14,493 bases of DNA from NCBI GenBank assembly GCA_002394535.1, contig DGUG01000123.1, forward strand, positions 1 to 14,493. Direction: 5' to 3'. The notes under the pieces were generated by a model. It was not told the DNA's origin. It worked only from the letters and a program-made list of their open reading frames with translations, and searched no databases. Source of the stretch: Lachnospiraceae bacterium UBA4316. Its GTDB lineage: Bacteria; Bacillota; Clostridia; Lachnospirales; Lachnospiraceae. Within the stretch, counting starts at the first letter, position 1, and each line of letters opens with the position of its first letter. Shown here in pieces: positions 7,848 to 13,894 of this stretch. A program made the translations under genes and the position numbers.

Positions 7848-8690
7848 ATCCCACTCCTCCGAATACTCATCTTCATTTTCGTTTTCTTCTTCAATATTCA
7901 CGCCTTGTCTTGCTGTTTGCAGGTATCGTATAAGAATGACAGCCGAAACGTTAAGTACTCCGTGAACCAGGAATACCCCGAATCCAAACCAGGAAAGAAG
8001 AAGAGTTACCGGTATCAGTTTTTCGGATTGATATCCCCATGTATTCAGCATGACAACAGTCATAAAAGCTATTACTGTTTTATGCCATGTCCCGCATACC
8101 GTCCGCACCGCCTCGAAACTGCACAGATAGTACAAAAGTATAAGCGGTACAGGTATTATCCCGTATATAAAAGCAAGGGGGTGGACACGAATGGCAGCTG
8201 ATACCGCTCCTATAAACAGATTTACCGGTTCTGCCACAAAAAGGCGCCCTGTATCATATACAACTGTTGCTATGCCCAATCCCCGAAGCACCTGTGGATT
8301 GTCACTCTGATTATGTATTACCGCATAAATCTGATATACTACAATAACCGCCGCAATGCACAGACATACAATATCCGGCAGCCTTAAGCCCCTGTCCGTC
8401 TCATAGATGATGCGGATGCCAAGTCGTTTTCGGGCTATGACGCCTAATATGCCGATAAGCGAAATGGCGAACGCAGTAAGGAATATGAACAGCGTTGTCG
8501 ACATCCCAAACAGTGATCCCACGAAGCAGGCAAACATTCCGAGGAGCATCATAAGGCATCCGCCAAATGCTATCCTGAATCGGATTGAGCATTTAGCACC
8601 GAAAGAGTCAAGGATAATATCACCCCACCCGCCAATGAAGAACGCAATAAGATAAAAAACGATAAAAGAAGCAACGGCTTTCTGTATCAA
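7416..8690 (-). CDS. Membrane protein fused to a short metallo-beta-lactamase-like, probably inactive, domain
   Basis: Product of 424 residues that I do not recognise as a known enzyme. Residues 1-260 hold about seven membrane segments; the region from NPQVLRGLG to VHPLAFIYGIIP (about 131-180) resembles the loop and following helix of the DUF6077-like neighbour but lacks its acidic motif. An acidic linker (EEENENEDEYSEEWD, 267-281) leads to a second module beginning MKKHKIV, with one membrane anchor (about 293-312) and a soluble end. The soluble end GYLIKDSDGKITFIGGGG, then NWYVYGNDDEDAGALKAL, follows the opening strands of a metallo-beta-lactamase fold, but the metal-binding His/Asp motif is missing and the fold stops after about 90 residues. 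The TTG at 8688-8690 is preferred: a perfect AAGGAGGTGA lies just upstream and it overlaps the preceding TGA as TTGA. The frame upstream to 8720 only re-reads that region. Confidence 0.6.
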   Translation of the reverse strand: MIQKAVASFIVFYLIAFFIGGWGDIILDSFGAKCSIRFRIAFGGCLMMLLGMFACFVGSLFGMSTTLFIFLTAFAISLIGILGVIARKRLGIRIIYETDRGLRLPDIVCLCIAAVIVVYQIYAVIHNQSDNPQVLRGLGIATVVYDTGRLFVAEPVNLFIGAVSAAIRVHPLAFIYGIIPVPLILLYYLCSFEAVRTVCGTWHKTVIAFMTVVMLNTWGYQSEKLIPVTLLLSWFGFGVFLVHGVLNVSAVILIRYLQTARQGVNIEEENENEDEYSEEWDMKKHKIVNARNLAIGLGALALILVMTVFVLNNKINRLYAATVNLQEDMNSRCSIYEFKPDGDVSEGYLIKDSDGKITFIGGGGEENADALGTFLEKYGNNVENWYVYGNDDEDAGALKALVSEGVVSPDNVYVTERKEIKEFK

Positions 8691-9313
8691 GGAGTCTTCA
8701 CCTCCTTGTACACGACACACCCGTCAGTTTCGTACATAAGCTCATATCCAAACTCTGTGATAGGTACCTCGGGCCATATATCGCTTGATATTACTACATA
8801 CTCACAATTGCACTCGTGAGCAGCCTGGGCCACTTTTTTCATGTCAGGATGCGTCTTGGAGAGTTCAGCGTTCAAATTGCTTTCGGTTACAACTGTAAAA
8901 TCCGATGAATAACTCTCAAAATACAGATTCCAATCCGGCATAGTTAATATTCCGGGAGTATCCGATTCATTTAAAATAACATCCATCGATTCCACAAGAT
9001 TTGCCGGTAGGTGCATAACATTTTCCGCCCTGCTGTTCATGCCGGCAGACAATACGTTCGAACCTGACACGGCAACTGCCAGTATACATATTGCGGCTGC
9101 AAACACCGCAGATACACCGGAAAGTCTGGTTATGATCTCAGACACAGCACACCCGACTGTTCCCAAAACAGACAGATACACCGGTTTTTTGTGCCGGTCT
9201 TTATCACTTTTTTCCAGCACAATAGCAGAGAGAATAAACAATACAATTATGGACCCCGTACCTGTGTACTCCCTGTACAGACTATACAATTCTCCGAGAA
9301 GTTCTCTTACCAT
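8687..9313 (-). CDS. Small membrane protein with extracytoplasmic C-terminal module
   Basis: Product of 208 residues with a short amphipathic N-terminus ending in YTGTGS (16-21), about three hydrophobic segments to residue 90, then a soluble region of about 110 residues, probably outside the membrane. The soluble part aligns by eye with the C-terminal module of the gene at 5463-6353: LPANLVESMDVILNES (102-117) pairs with its IPDELIEISEMIHEDS, and CEYVVISSD (170-178) with its TEYIVLTAG, each followed by a Pro, a GY or LYE turn and a hydrophobic strand ending in YK or FK. I know no enzymatic function for this module. It may be the detached C-terminal part of a GT-C-like membrane protein working with the product of the gene just upstream, three bases away. 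The ATG follows a GGTGGTG stretch, a weak ribosome binding site. It hands over to the next gene by a TTGA overlap. Confidence 0.65.
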   Translation of the reverse strand: MVRELLGELYSLYREYTGTGSIIVLFILSAIVLEKSDKDRHKKPVYLSVLGTVGCAVSEIITRLSGVSAVFAAAICILAVAVSGSNVLSAGMNSRAENVMHLPANLVESMDVILNESDTPGILTMPDWNLYFESYSSDFTVVTESNLNAELSKTHPDMKKVAQAAHECNCEYVVISSDIWPEVPITEFGYELMYETDGCVVYKEVKTP

Positions 9314-9316
9314 ATA

Positions 9317-10768
9317 TCACACCACCGGATACAATTTGTCCTTATCCTTGCAAAGAATGAGCCTGATAAGGATTAGTATCGCGTAAAAATACGACACTAT
9401 ATAAATCGGAAAATAGTATTTAAAATAGGAAGCCGGAGCAAGTATAAACACTATAAACCAATGTGCCATAAGGCCTCCGAATACGAAAAAGCTATACCAT
9501 TTTCTTCTGATAAGGCTGAAAATGAGTGAACCAAGAGCAAACAGCACAGGTATAAACAGGTTATAGGTGATTGTTTTAACAAGACTGACCGCAAATGATA
9601 CGAATCCCCTGATTCCTCCTCCCGGGAATACTATACCGTAGGGGGTTGCCGCATAGCAAAATGCACCCCATCTCGTCCTGATAAACACGCCCGGATTATT
9701 AATAAATATTCTTTTGAGGGCCTCCGAATATTCATAGAACTCCTTATCACCGGCGTCTTCTCTGACCCCGACAAACCCATCCGCATACAGAATCAGAACA
9801 TCCTCATAATTGATGTCTCCATAATGGTCATTAATTGCTTTTATGGCATCAAGCGACAGATATCTGTCCACGATTGCCAAATCGGCAGCATTTTTTTCAG
9901 TATCAAGTCCGTTCCTGTACATATTTGTGATCGTATATGCATAAAAAGGTTTCATCCTGTCGTTTGCAGCCCCGTTAAGATTTGATGAAAGGGCACCGTT
10001 CTGCGGTATCCACAATATATACTGGACAAGAAAATACGCTGCAATAAGCGTAATCACCTTTTGCGGTTTTCTTAGCGGAGGATAAACGATCAGAAGCAAT
10101 ATGGGAATAAGGATAAGCAGATATATACCCTCGGTTCTCCATTGGGTAAGTACCGCTCCGGCTACAATCACAAATACAATCGATCCGTCCGGGTTCTTTT
10201 TTTCAAGATAGTCAAACAACAGTTTAGTAAAAACCGCCAGATAAATCAGGAAATATACAGGGAGTCTGTGAGCGCTTGTTGTATATGCAATTACCGGATA
10301 CAAAAGAAACAAAATATACATACCGGTTCCCGCTCGCCTTCCGTAGTACTGCTTAGTCCGGTATACACAATAGCCCACAACAAAGAATTCTATGATAACT
10401 TTTGCTATTATCGGCCCATATTGCAATGGAATCAACATGATTGAAACTATATAATAATACACGGTCATATAATTGAACCACGTATCATGTATAAGATTGG
10501 TAGCACTGTTAAATATCGAGTACTCGTCATTCGTAAGATAACCGCCCGGAAGCTTTATCGCAAGCGCGGCAAACATAACAGGCAGATATAAAAGACCGCA
10601 TTTTATCACTTCAAAAAGAGGTCGACCTTTCCCCTCTCTCTTACGGACAAGCAAATATATCCCATATAGGACAAAAGCAATTACTATAATAGACAGGCAG
10701 GCACAAATGCAATAATCCGTCATCGCTGTTATGTATCTGTCTTCTGTCTTGTCAGGAAAAATAAACAT
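9317..10768 (-). CDS. GT-C-like polytopic membrane protein, putative membrane glycosyltransferase
   Basis: Integral membrane protein of 483 residues with about eleven hydrophobic segments and a larger hydrophilic loop at about residues 258-365. The first outer loop after KLPGGYLTNDEYSIF (73-86) contains an adjacent Asp-Glu pair (81-82), the usual place and kind of catalytic acidic motif in GT-C glycosyltransferases that use polyprenyl-phosphate sugars. TQWRTEGIY (208-216) and ASYFKYYFPIY (446-456) are other conserved-looking loop motifs of this class. It is the first gene of the long leftward operon. The expected role is addition of a sugar to the polysaccharide outside the membrane; this is inference from topology and the acidic loop. 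The ATG at 10766-10768 has no clear Shine-Dalgarno sequence; another ATG at residue 16 (10721-10723) also lacks one, so the start is uncertain by 15 residues. Confidence 0.75.
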   Translation of the reverse strand: MFIFPDKTEDRYITAMTDYCICACLSIIVIAFVLYGIYLLVRKREGKGRPLFEVIKCGLLYLPVMFAALAIKLPGGYLTNDEYSIFNSATNLIHDTWFNYMTVYYYIVSIMLIPLQYGPIIAKVIIEFFVVGYCVYRTKQYYGRRAGTGMYILFLLYPVIAYTTSAHRLPVYFLIYLAVFTKLLFDYLEKKNPDGSIVFVIVAGAVLTQWRTEGIYLLILIPILLLIVYPPLRKPQKVITLIAAYFLVQYILWIPQNGALSSNLNGAANDRMKPFYAYTITNMYRNGLDTEKNAADLAIVDRYLSLDAIKAINDHYGDINYEDVLILYADGFVGVREDAGDKEFYEYSEALKRIFINNPGVFIRTRWGAFCYAATPYGIVFPGGGIRGFVSFAVSLVKTITYNLFIPVLFALGSLIFSLIRRKWYSFFVFGGLMAHWFIVFILAPASYFKYYFPIYIVSYFYAILILIRLILCKDKDKLYPVV

Positions 10769-10784
10769 AATTTTTAAACTTCGA

Positions 10785-10821
10785 TTTTCACATTATCAAT
10801 TGCAATTAAAAACAATGATAA
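10785..10821 (-). promoter_or_regulatory. Candidate promoter of the polysaccharide operon
   Basis: On the minus strand a GATAAT -10 box (10792-10797) is preceded at 18 bases by TTATCA (10816-10821), a 4-of-6 match to the -35 consensus. Transcription would begin near 10785, about 17 bases before the ATG at 10768, leaving a very short leader with no good ribosome binding site. It lies between, and overlaps, the elements of the opposing rfbD promoter. Confidence 0.45.
10793..10821. repeat. Imperfect inverted repeat with nested palindrome in the divergent promoter region
   Basis: TTATCAATTG (10793-10802) and CAATGATAA (10813-10821) form an inverted repeat with one bulged base, separated by ten A/T-rich bases. 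A perfect ten-base palindrome, AATTGCAATT (10798-10807), is nested in it and covers the rfbD -35 box. This could be a regulator binding site controlling both directions, but A/T-rich promoter DNA produces such symmetry by chance. Confidence 0.35.
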
Positions 10822-10828
10822 GTATACT
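10800..10828 (+). promoter_or_regulatory. Probable sigma-A-type promoter of rfbD
   Basis: TTGCAA (10800-10805) and TATACT (10823-10828) are separated by exactly 17 bases, a good housekeeping promoter. Transcription should start near 10835, giving a leader of about 40 bases that contains the AGGAGG ribosome binding site of rfbD at 10859-10864. The -35 box sits inside a perfect palindrome. Confidence 0.65.
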
Positions 10829-10873
10829 ATATTTTGTAGTTGTAGGCAAAACGGAGACAGGAGGAAATCTCTT

Positions 10874-11743
10874 TTGAAAAAGATAATTGTTACAGGAAGC
10901 AACGGCCAGTTGGGTCGTGCAATTAATTCACTGCTTGGCAAAAATACCGATTACGAACTCGTTAATACCGATTTCGGTGTTCCCCAAATAACTGATCTTG
11001 ATATTACCGACCTTGACTCCGTTATAGAATTGTGCCGTGAAATTAAGCCGTATGCTATCATCAATTGCGCTGCACATACAAATGTTGATGCCTGCGAAGT
11101 CCAAATCGATGCCGCTCACAGGATAAATGCAATAGGTCCACGGAATCTGGCCATTGCATCTTCCGAAACCGGTGCCAAACTCGTACACATATCCACGGAT
11201 TACGTGTTCGCAGGTGACGGTACAAAGCCTTATACCGAATTTGACACTCCTGCGCCAAAAGCAATGTACGGAATAACAAAACTTGCCGGAGAGAATTTTG
11301 TAAAACAGTTTGCCGACCGTTTCTTCATAATACGTACGGCATGGCTGTACGGTGACGGTAAAAACTTTGTCGGTACAATGCTCCGTCTCGCCGAAAATCA
11401 CAGTAATATAACTGTTGTAAATGATCAGGTAGGGTCACCTACAAGTGCCGACGAACTTGCTAAAGCCATTAGATCTCTTATCTCTACCGAAAACTACGGA
11501 CTATTTCACGGAACATGCGAAGGACAATGCTCTTGGGCCGATTTTGCAAAGGAAATATTCCGACTTGCAGGAAAAGATACGGTTGTTACACCTGTAACAA
11601 GCAGGCAATACAAAGAAATGAATCCCGCATCCGCCGACAGGCCGCACTACTCTGTTCTTGAGAATTACATGTTCAAACTGACCGGCGGTTATAATTTTGC
11701 TCCATGGGAAATGGCTATAGCGGATTACTTCCAGAAAAAATGA
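10874..11743 (+). CDS. rfbD: dTDP-4-dehydrorhamnose reductase
   Basis: Short-chain dehydrogenase/reductase-type enzyme of 289 residues that reduces dTDP-4-dehydro-L-rhamnose with NAD(P)H to dTDP-L-rhamnose, the last step of rhamnose donor synthesis (RfbD/RmlD). It starts with the nucleotide-binding GSNGQLGR loop (8-15), then CAAHTNVD (65-72), STDYVFAG (107-114), the catalytic Y132-x3-K136, and QVGSPTSA (185-192), all typical of RmlD; length matches the family. The start is TTG with AGGAGG nine bases upstream; no better ATG exists near the conserved N-terminus. It is the only plus-strand gene, transcribed away from the polysaccharide operon by its own promoter, and the other rhamnose genes (rfbA, B, C) are not in the window. 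Its last 19 bases overlap the end of the convergent gene. It supplies rhamnose for the neighbouring polymer, or for other rhamnose-rich wall polysaccharide. Confidence 0.96.
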   Translation: MKKIIVTGSNGQLGRAINSLLGKNTDYELVNTDFGVPQITDLDITDLDSVIELCREIKPYAIINCAAHTNVDACEVQIDAAHRINAIGPRNLAIASSETGAKLVHISTDYVFAGDGTKPYTEFDTPAPKAMYGITKLAGENFVKQFADRFFIIRTAWLYGDGKNFVGTMLRLAENHSNITVVNDQVGSPTSADELAKAIRSLISTENYGLFHGTCEGQCSWADFAKEIFRLAGKDTVVTPVTSRQYKEMNPASADRPHYSVLENYMFKLTGGYNFAPWEMAIADYFQKK

Positions 11744-12195
11744 ATGAGGACAGCGACTACAACACCCAATGCAGCACCGGTCTGTACCTGCAGGGGTGTG
11801 TGACCAATCAGTTCTTTTAATTTATCATGCGAAAACCTGGGAGGATTATCCTTGAGTTTTGCAAAATACTCCATCAGTTCATTAAGAATAACGGCTTGGT
11901 TCCCGGTCTCCCTTCTGACGCCGCTGGCGTCCACCATAACGACTATAGCAAAAATAACAGAAAACGCGAACTGAAAAGAACCCACTCCATCCGTAAACGC
12001 CGTCATTGTGGCAAGAGCGGTAACCGTAGACGCATGAGAACTCGGCATACCACCGTTTCCGGTAAGGAGTCTTGAAAAACTGAATGTATGATCCATTATA
12101 CCCTCGATCAAAGACTTTATGATCTGGGCTGTAAAATAACCTGCAAAAGCTGTTACAAGTATTTTGTTTGATAATATCTGTCTTATGATATCCAT
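11725..12195 (-). CDS. Divergent PAP2 family (DUF212, YuiD-like) membrane protein
   Basis: Membrane protein of 156 residues with about four hydrophobic segments. It carries the DUF212 signatures GGMPSSHAS (48-56), DASGVRRETGNQA (89-101) and GHTPLQV (131-137); the SSH and GHT pieces resemble two motifs of PAP2-type acid phosphatases and vanadium haloperoxidases. The family is widespread in Firmicutes and plants; phosphatase activity on a lipid phosphate is plausible but not established. Length is that of the family (about 150-160). The ATG fits the family N-terminus, but there is no Shine-Dalgarno sequence in front of it, and it sits only 14 bases beyond the T-run of the terminator that follows the HPr gene. 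How it is expressed is unclear. Its 3' end overlaps the end of rfbD on the other strand by 19 bases. Confidence 0.92.
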   Translation of the reverse strand: MDIIRQILSNKILVTAFAGYFTAQIIKSLIEGIMDHTFSFSRLLTGNGGMPSSHASTVTALATMTAFTDGVGSFQFAFSVIFAIVVMVDASGVRRETGNQAVILNELMEYFAKLKDNPPRFSHDKLKELIGHTPLQVQTGAALGVVVAVLIHFFWK

Positions 12196-12209
12196 TTGAA
12201 ATATACCAT

Positions 12210-12235
12210 AAAAAAGGCTCCGCTACCGCGGAGCC
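12210..12235 (-). terminator. Intrinsic terminator after the HPr gene
   Basis: On the minus strand, GGCTCCGC and GCGGAGCC form a perfect 8-base-pair G/C-rich stem with a four-base loop, directly followed by six T. It begins 6 bases after the HPr stop codon. On the plus strand the stem is not followed by a T-run, so it should act leftwards only. Confidence 0.93.
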
Positions 12236-12241
12236 GTATCA

Positions 12242-12502
12242 TTATTCACCTAAACCGCTATCTACCGCATTTATCAGTGCCTGCAATGCTTCCGACTCAT
12301 CATCTCCGTCACAGACAAACTCAATCTCATCACCGCATTTGACACAAGCTCCCAGCACGCTTAACACGCTTTTTGCATTTGCGGTACTCTCACGAAAAGA
12401 AAACGTGATCAAAGATTTATACTTCATTGCCTCTTTGCAAAGTATTCCGGCCGGTCTTAAGTGCAGACCCGTAGGGTTCTTGATAACGACCCTCTGACTA
12501 AC
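12242..12502 (-). CDS. ptsH: HPr family phosphocarrier protein
   Basis: Small cytoplasmic protein of 86 residues. With the start chosen here, the phosphorylated histidine of GLHLRPAG is exactly His15 and the serine of NAKSVLSVLGA is Ser46, the site phosphorylated by HPr kinase in Firmicutes for catabolite control. His15 takes phosphate from PEP via Enzyme I and passes it to sugar-specific EIIA proteins. An ATG seven codons upstream (12523) is also in frame, but its own first codons (ATG-GAG-GAA) supply the GGAGGAA ribosome binding site for the ATG at 12502, so the shorter form is preferred. Two Cys (54, 57) in the region after Ser46 are unusual. The gene has its own promoter in the end of cdaR and a strong terminator after it. 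It could be canonical HPr or one of the HPr paralogues; no Enzyme I gene is visible. Confidence 0.9.
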   Translation of the reverse strand, partial: VSQRVVIKNPTGLHLRPAGILCKEAMKYKSLITFSFRESTANAKSVLSVLGACVKCGDEIEFVCDGDDESEALQALINAVDSGLGE

Positions 12503-12550
12503 CATAAGAGCAACTTCCTCCATTCTGAAAATGATACCCCTAACGGACTG

Positions 12551-12579
12551 ATTATAGCACTATTCATCCAAAACCACAA
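12551..12579 (-). promoter_or_regulatory. Promoter of the HPr gene inside the end of cdaR
   Basis: On the minus strand, TTGTGG (12574-12579) lies 17 bases before a perfect TATAAT (12551-12556), which also has the extended TG upstream (TGCTATAAT). The -35 box is within the last cdaR codons and the -10 box lies just beyond its stop. Transcription would start near 12544, giving a leader of about 42 bases before the ATG at 12502. This would let HPr be made independently of the c-di-AMP genes. Confidence 0.7.
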
Positions 12580-13894
12580 CCGGAGTCTGTTCTCCGGAAT
12601 TGTTCCCGACATGATTCACAACTACCATCAGGGTTACCGGGTTAATAACCGATACACCCGAAGGAAAGTCGAATTCAACCGTTCCATCATTCTCACCGAC
12701 CGTTATCGGAACTCCTTCATGTTCCGGCAAAGGGGTATTTCTCGGGACAAGCGCCGTCGCATCTATTTTTCCTATCGCAAGATCACCGCTGTATCTGTCG
12801 AATGCATCCCCTATACCCTGAATTTCCACAGGGAAAGTAGCACCTATATCCACTATGCTGACATCATATCCTTCCGGAACATTTTCAACTGTAATATTGG
12901 AAAGTGGAACATCTATGATTTTACGCTGATTCTGAGCAATCCCGATTGTGATTTTGACATTCGGGTCAAACTCAGGGTCCGCAAATATCACGCCTGTCGG
13001 AAGGTAATCGGAAATGTTAACCTCTGTCTGAATATCTGAGGAAGCACCATCTACCAGAACTTCATCGGGAGAAACATATACAACATCCATATCATCGTAG
13101 TTTTCTCCTTTTCCGGCTATAACAACACTTGAAGGTTCTGTTATAACCGACCCGGTAGCCCCGTATCCGGCAGCAGGGGTTCCAGAATACCCGCTTGAAA
13201 TCGGTATTGTCTTCGTCGCATATATGATATATTTGATCTCCGTTACGGTTCTTGAAAGCGTAATCCTGTCATCTTCGATCTGTTCATTTTCTGAATTGTA
13301 CGGATATAACGGTTCAGTCACAGTAAGGTCACGGCTAACACCTGTAATATCCGCGGATGCCATCACTCTTGAAACCTGGGACACAACCGATTCCGGTCCG
13401 CTGACAACAACAGAGGCCAGGGGACTTTCCACTCCGGACAAAATGTATCCATCGGCAGGTGAACCCTCGTAACCGATTGCCACGGTCACTTCCTTTTTAA
13501 TAAGGTTTTCTATCTTAAGTTTAACACTGGAATTCCTTGTAGTGACAGAATCAATCCTATCGGAAAATCTGGTACTTCTGACCTCAATAGGCACCGTGTC
13601 GAGAGTCGTCAGCTGTTTAAGGTCAGCGGTTGCTTTGATATAATCCCTGCTCATCCCGTCAAGAACCGATCTGTGTGCCGTAACTACAACATTTATTGTC
13701 GCCGAATCAGACAAAACATCATAGCACTTTCCCTGTTCCGAAAGAACATCCCCGTTAAGAATTTCTACAGGCACCCCTGTATATGTCTTACTGATTATCG
13801 GATCATCAACATTTACAACCACGAGCCAGAGAATAAAGGCCGCCAGAACGGATATTATCTTGAGGCCGAGATTTTTTGTGAGTAGTTTTTTCAT
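12560..13894 (-). CDS. cdaR: YbbR-domain regulator of diadenylate cyclase (CdaR)
   Basis: Protein of 444 residues with an N-terminal cytoplasmic basic tip and one membrane anchor (about residues 11-29, within KIISVLAAFILWLVVV), followed by about four YbbR repeats outside the membrane (roughly 37-127, 135-222, 228-316, 325-427), recognisable by recurring VPVE, ITVEN and SVVVSGPESVV-type strands. In Firmicutes CdaR is encoded next to CdaA and modulates its c-di-AMP synthesis. The start is ATG in an ATGA overlap with cdaA and has AAGGAAGG 7 bases upstream. It ends in a short hydrophilic tail whose codons contain the -35 box of the HPr promoter. Usually glmM follows in Bacillus and Listeria; here HPr does instead. 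Confidence 0.94.
   Translation of the reverse strand: MKKLLTKNLGLKIISVLAAFILWLVVVNVDDPIISKTYTGVPVEILNGDVLSEQGKCYDVLSDSATINVVVTAHRSVLDGMSRDYIKATADLKQLTTLDTVPIEVRSTRFSDRIDSVTTRNSSVKLKIENLIKKEVTVAIGYEGSPADGYILSGVESPLASVVVSGPESVVSQVSRVMASADITGVSRDLTVTEPLYPYNSENEQIEDDRITLSRTVTEIKYIIYATKTIPISSGYSGTPAAGYGATGSVITEPSSVVIAGKGENYDDMDVVYVSPDEVLVDGASSDIQTEVNISDYLPTGVIFADPEFDPNVKITIGIAQNQRKIIDVPLSNITVENVPEGYDVSIVDIGATFPVEIQGIGDAFDRYSGDLAIGKIDATALVPRNTPLPEHEGVPITVGENDGTVEFDFPSGVSVINPVTLMVVVNHVGNNSGEQTPVVVLDE

Noticed and set aside
7836..8201. A 121-codon plus-strand open frame opposite the fused membrane gene.
   Set aside because: It is antisense to a long coding frame with clear membrane segments and has Cys/His/Tyr-rich low-quality sequence typical of a shadow frame.
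10928..11401. A 157-codon open frame on the minus strand inside rfbD.
   Set aside because: It lies wholly antisense to a well-conserved enzyme gene, its product has no recognisable motifs, and there is no convincing ribosome binding site.
11791..11798. CCTGCAGG palindrome just after the end of rfbD, considered as a terminator stem.
   Set aside because: It is too short, has no loop or T-run, and is within the DUF212 coding sequence.
12503..12523. Upstream ATG of the HPr gene at 12523.
   Set aside because: Using it would place the phosphorylated histidine at position 22 and use the ribosome binding site as codons; the ATG at 12502 gives the canonical His15 and Ser46.
12580..12597. Perfect inverted repeat CCGGAG-N6-CTCCGG near the end of cdaR, considered as a terminator.
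   Set aside because: It lies within coding sequence, has no T-run on either strand, and sits immediately upstream of the HPr -35 box; probably codon coincidence.
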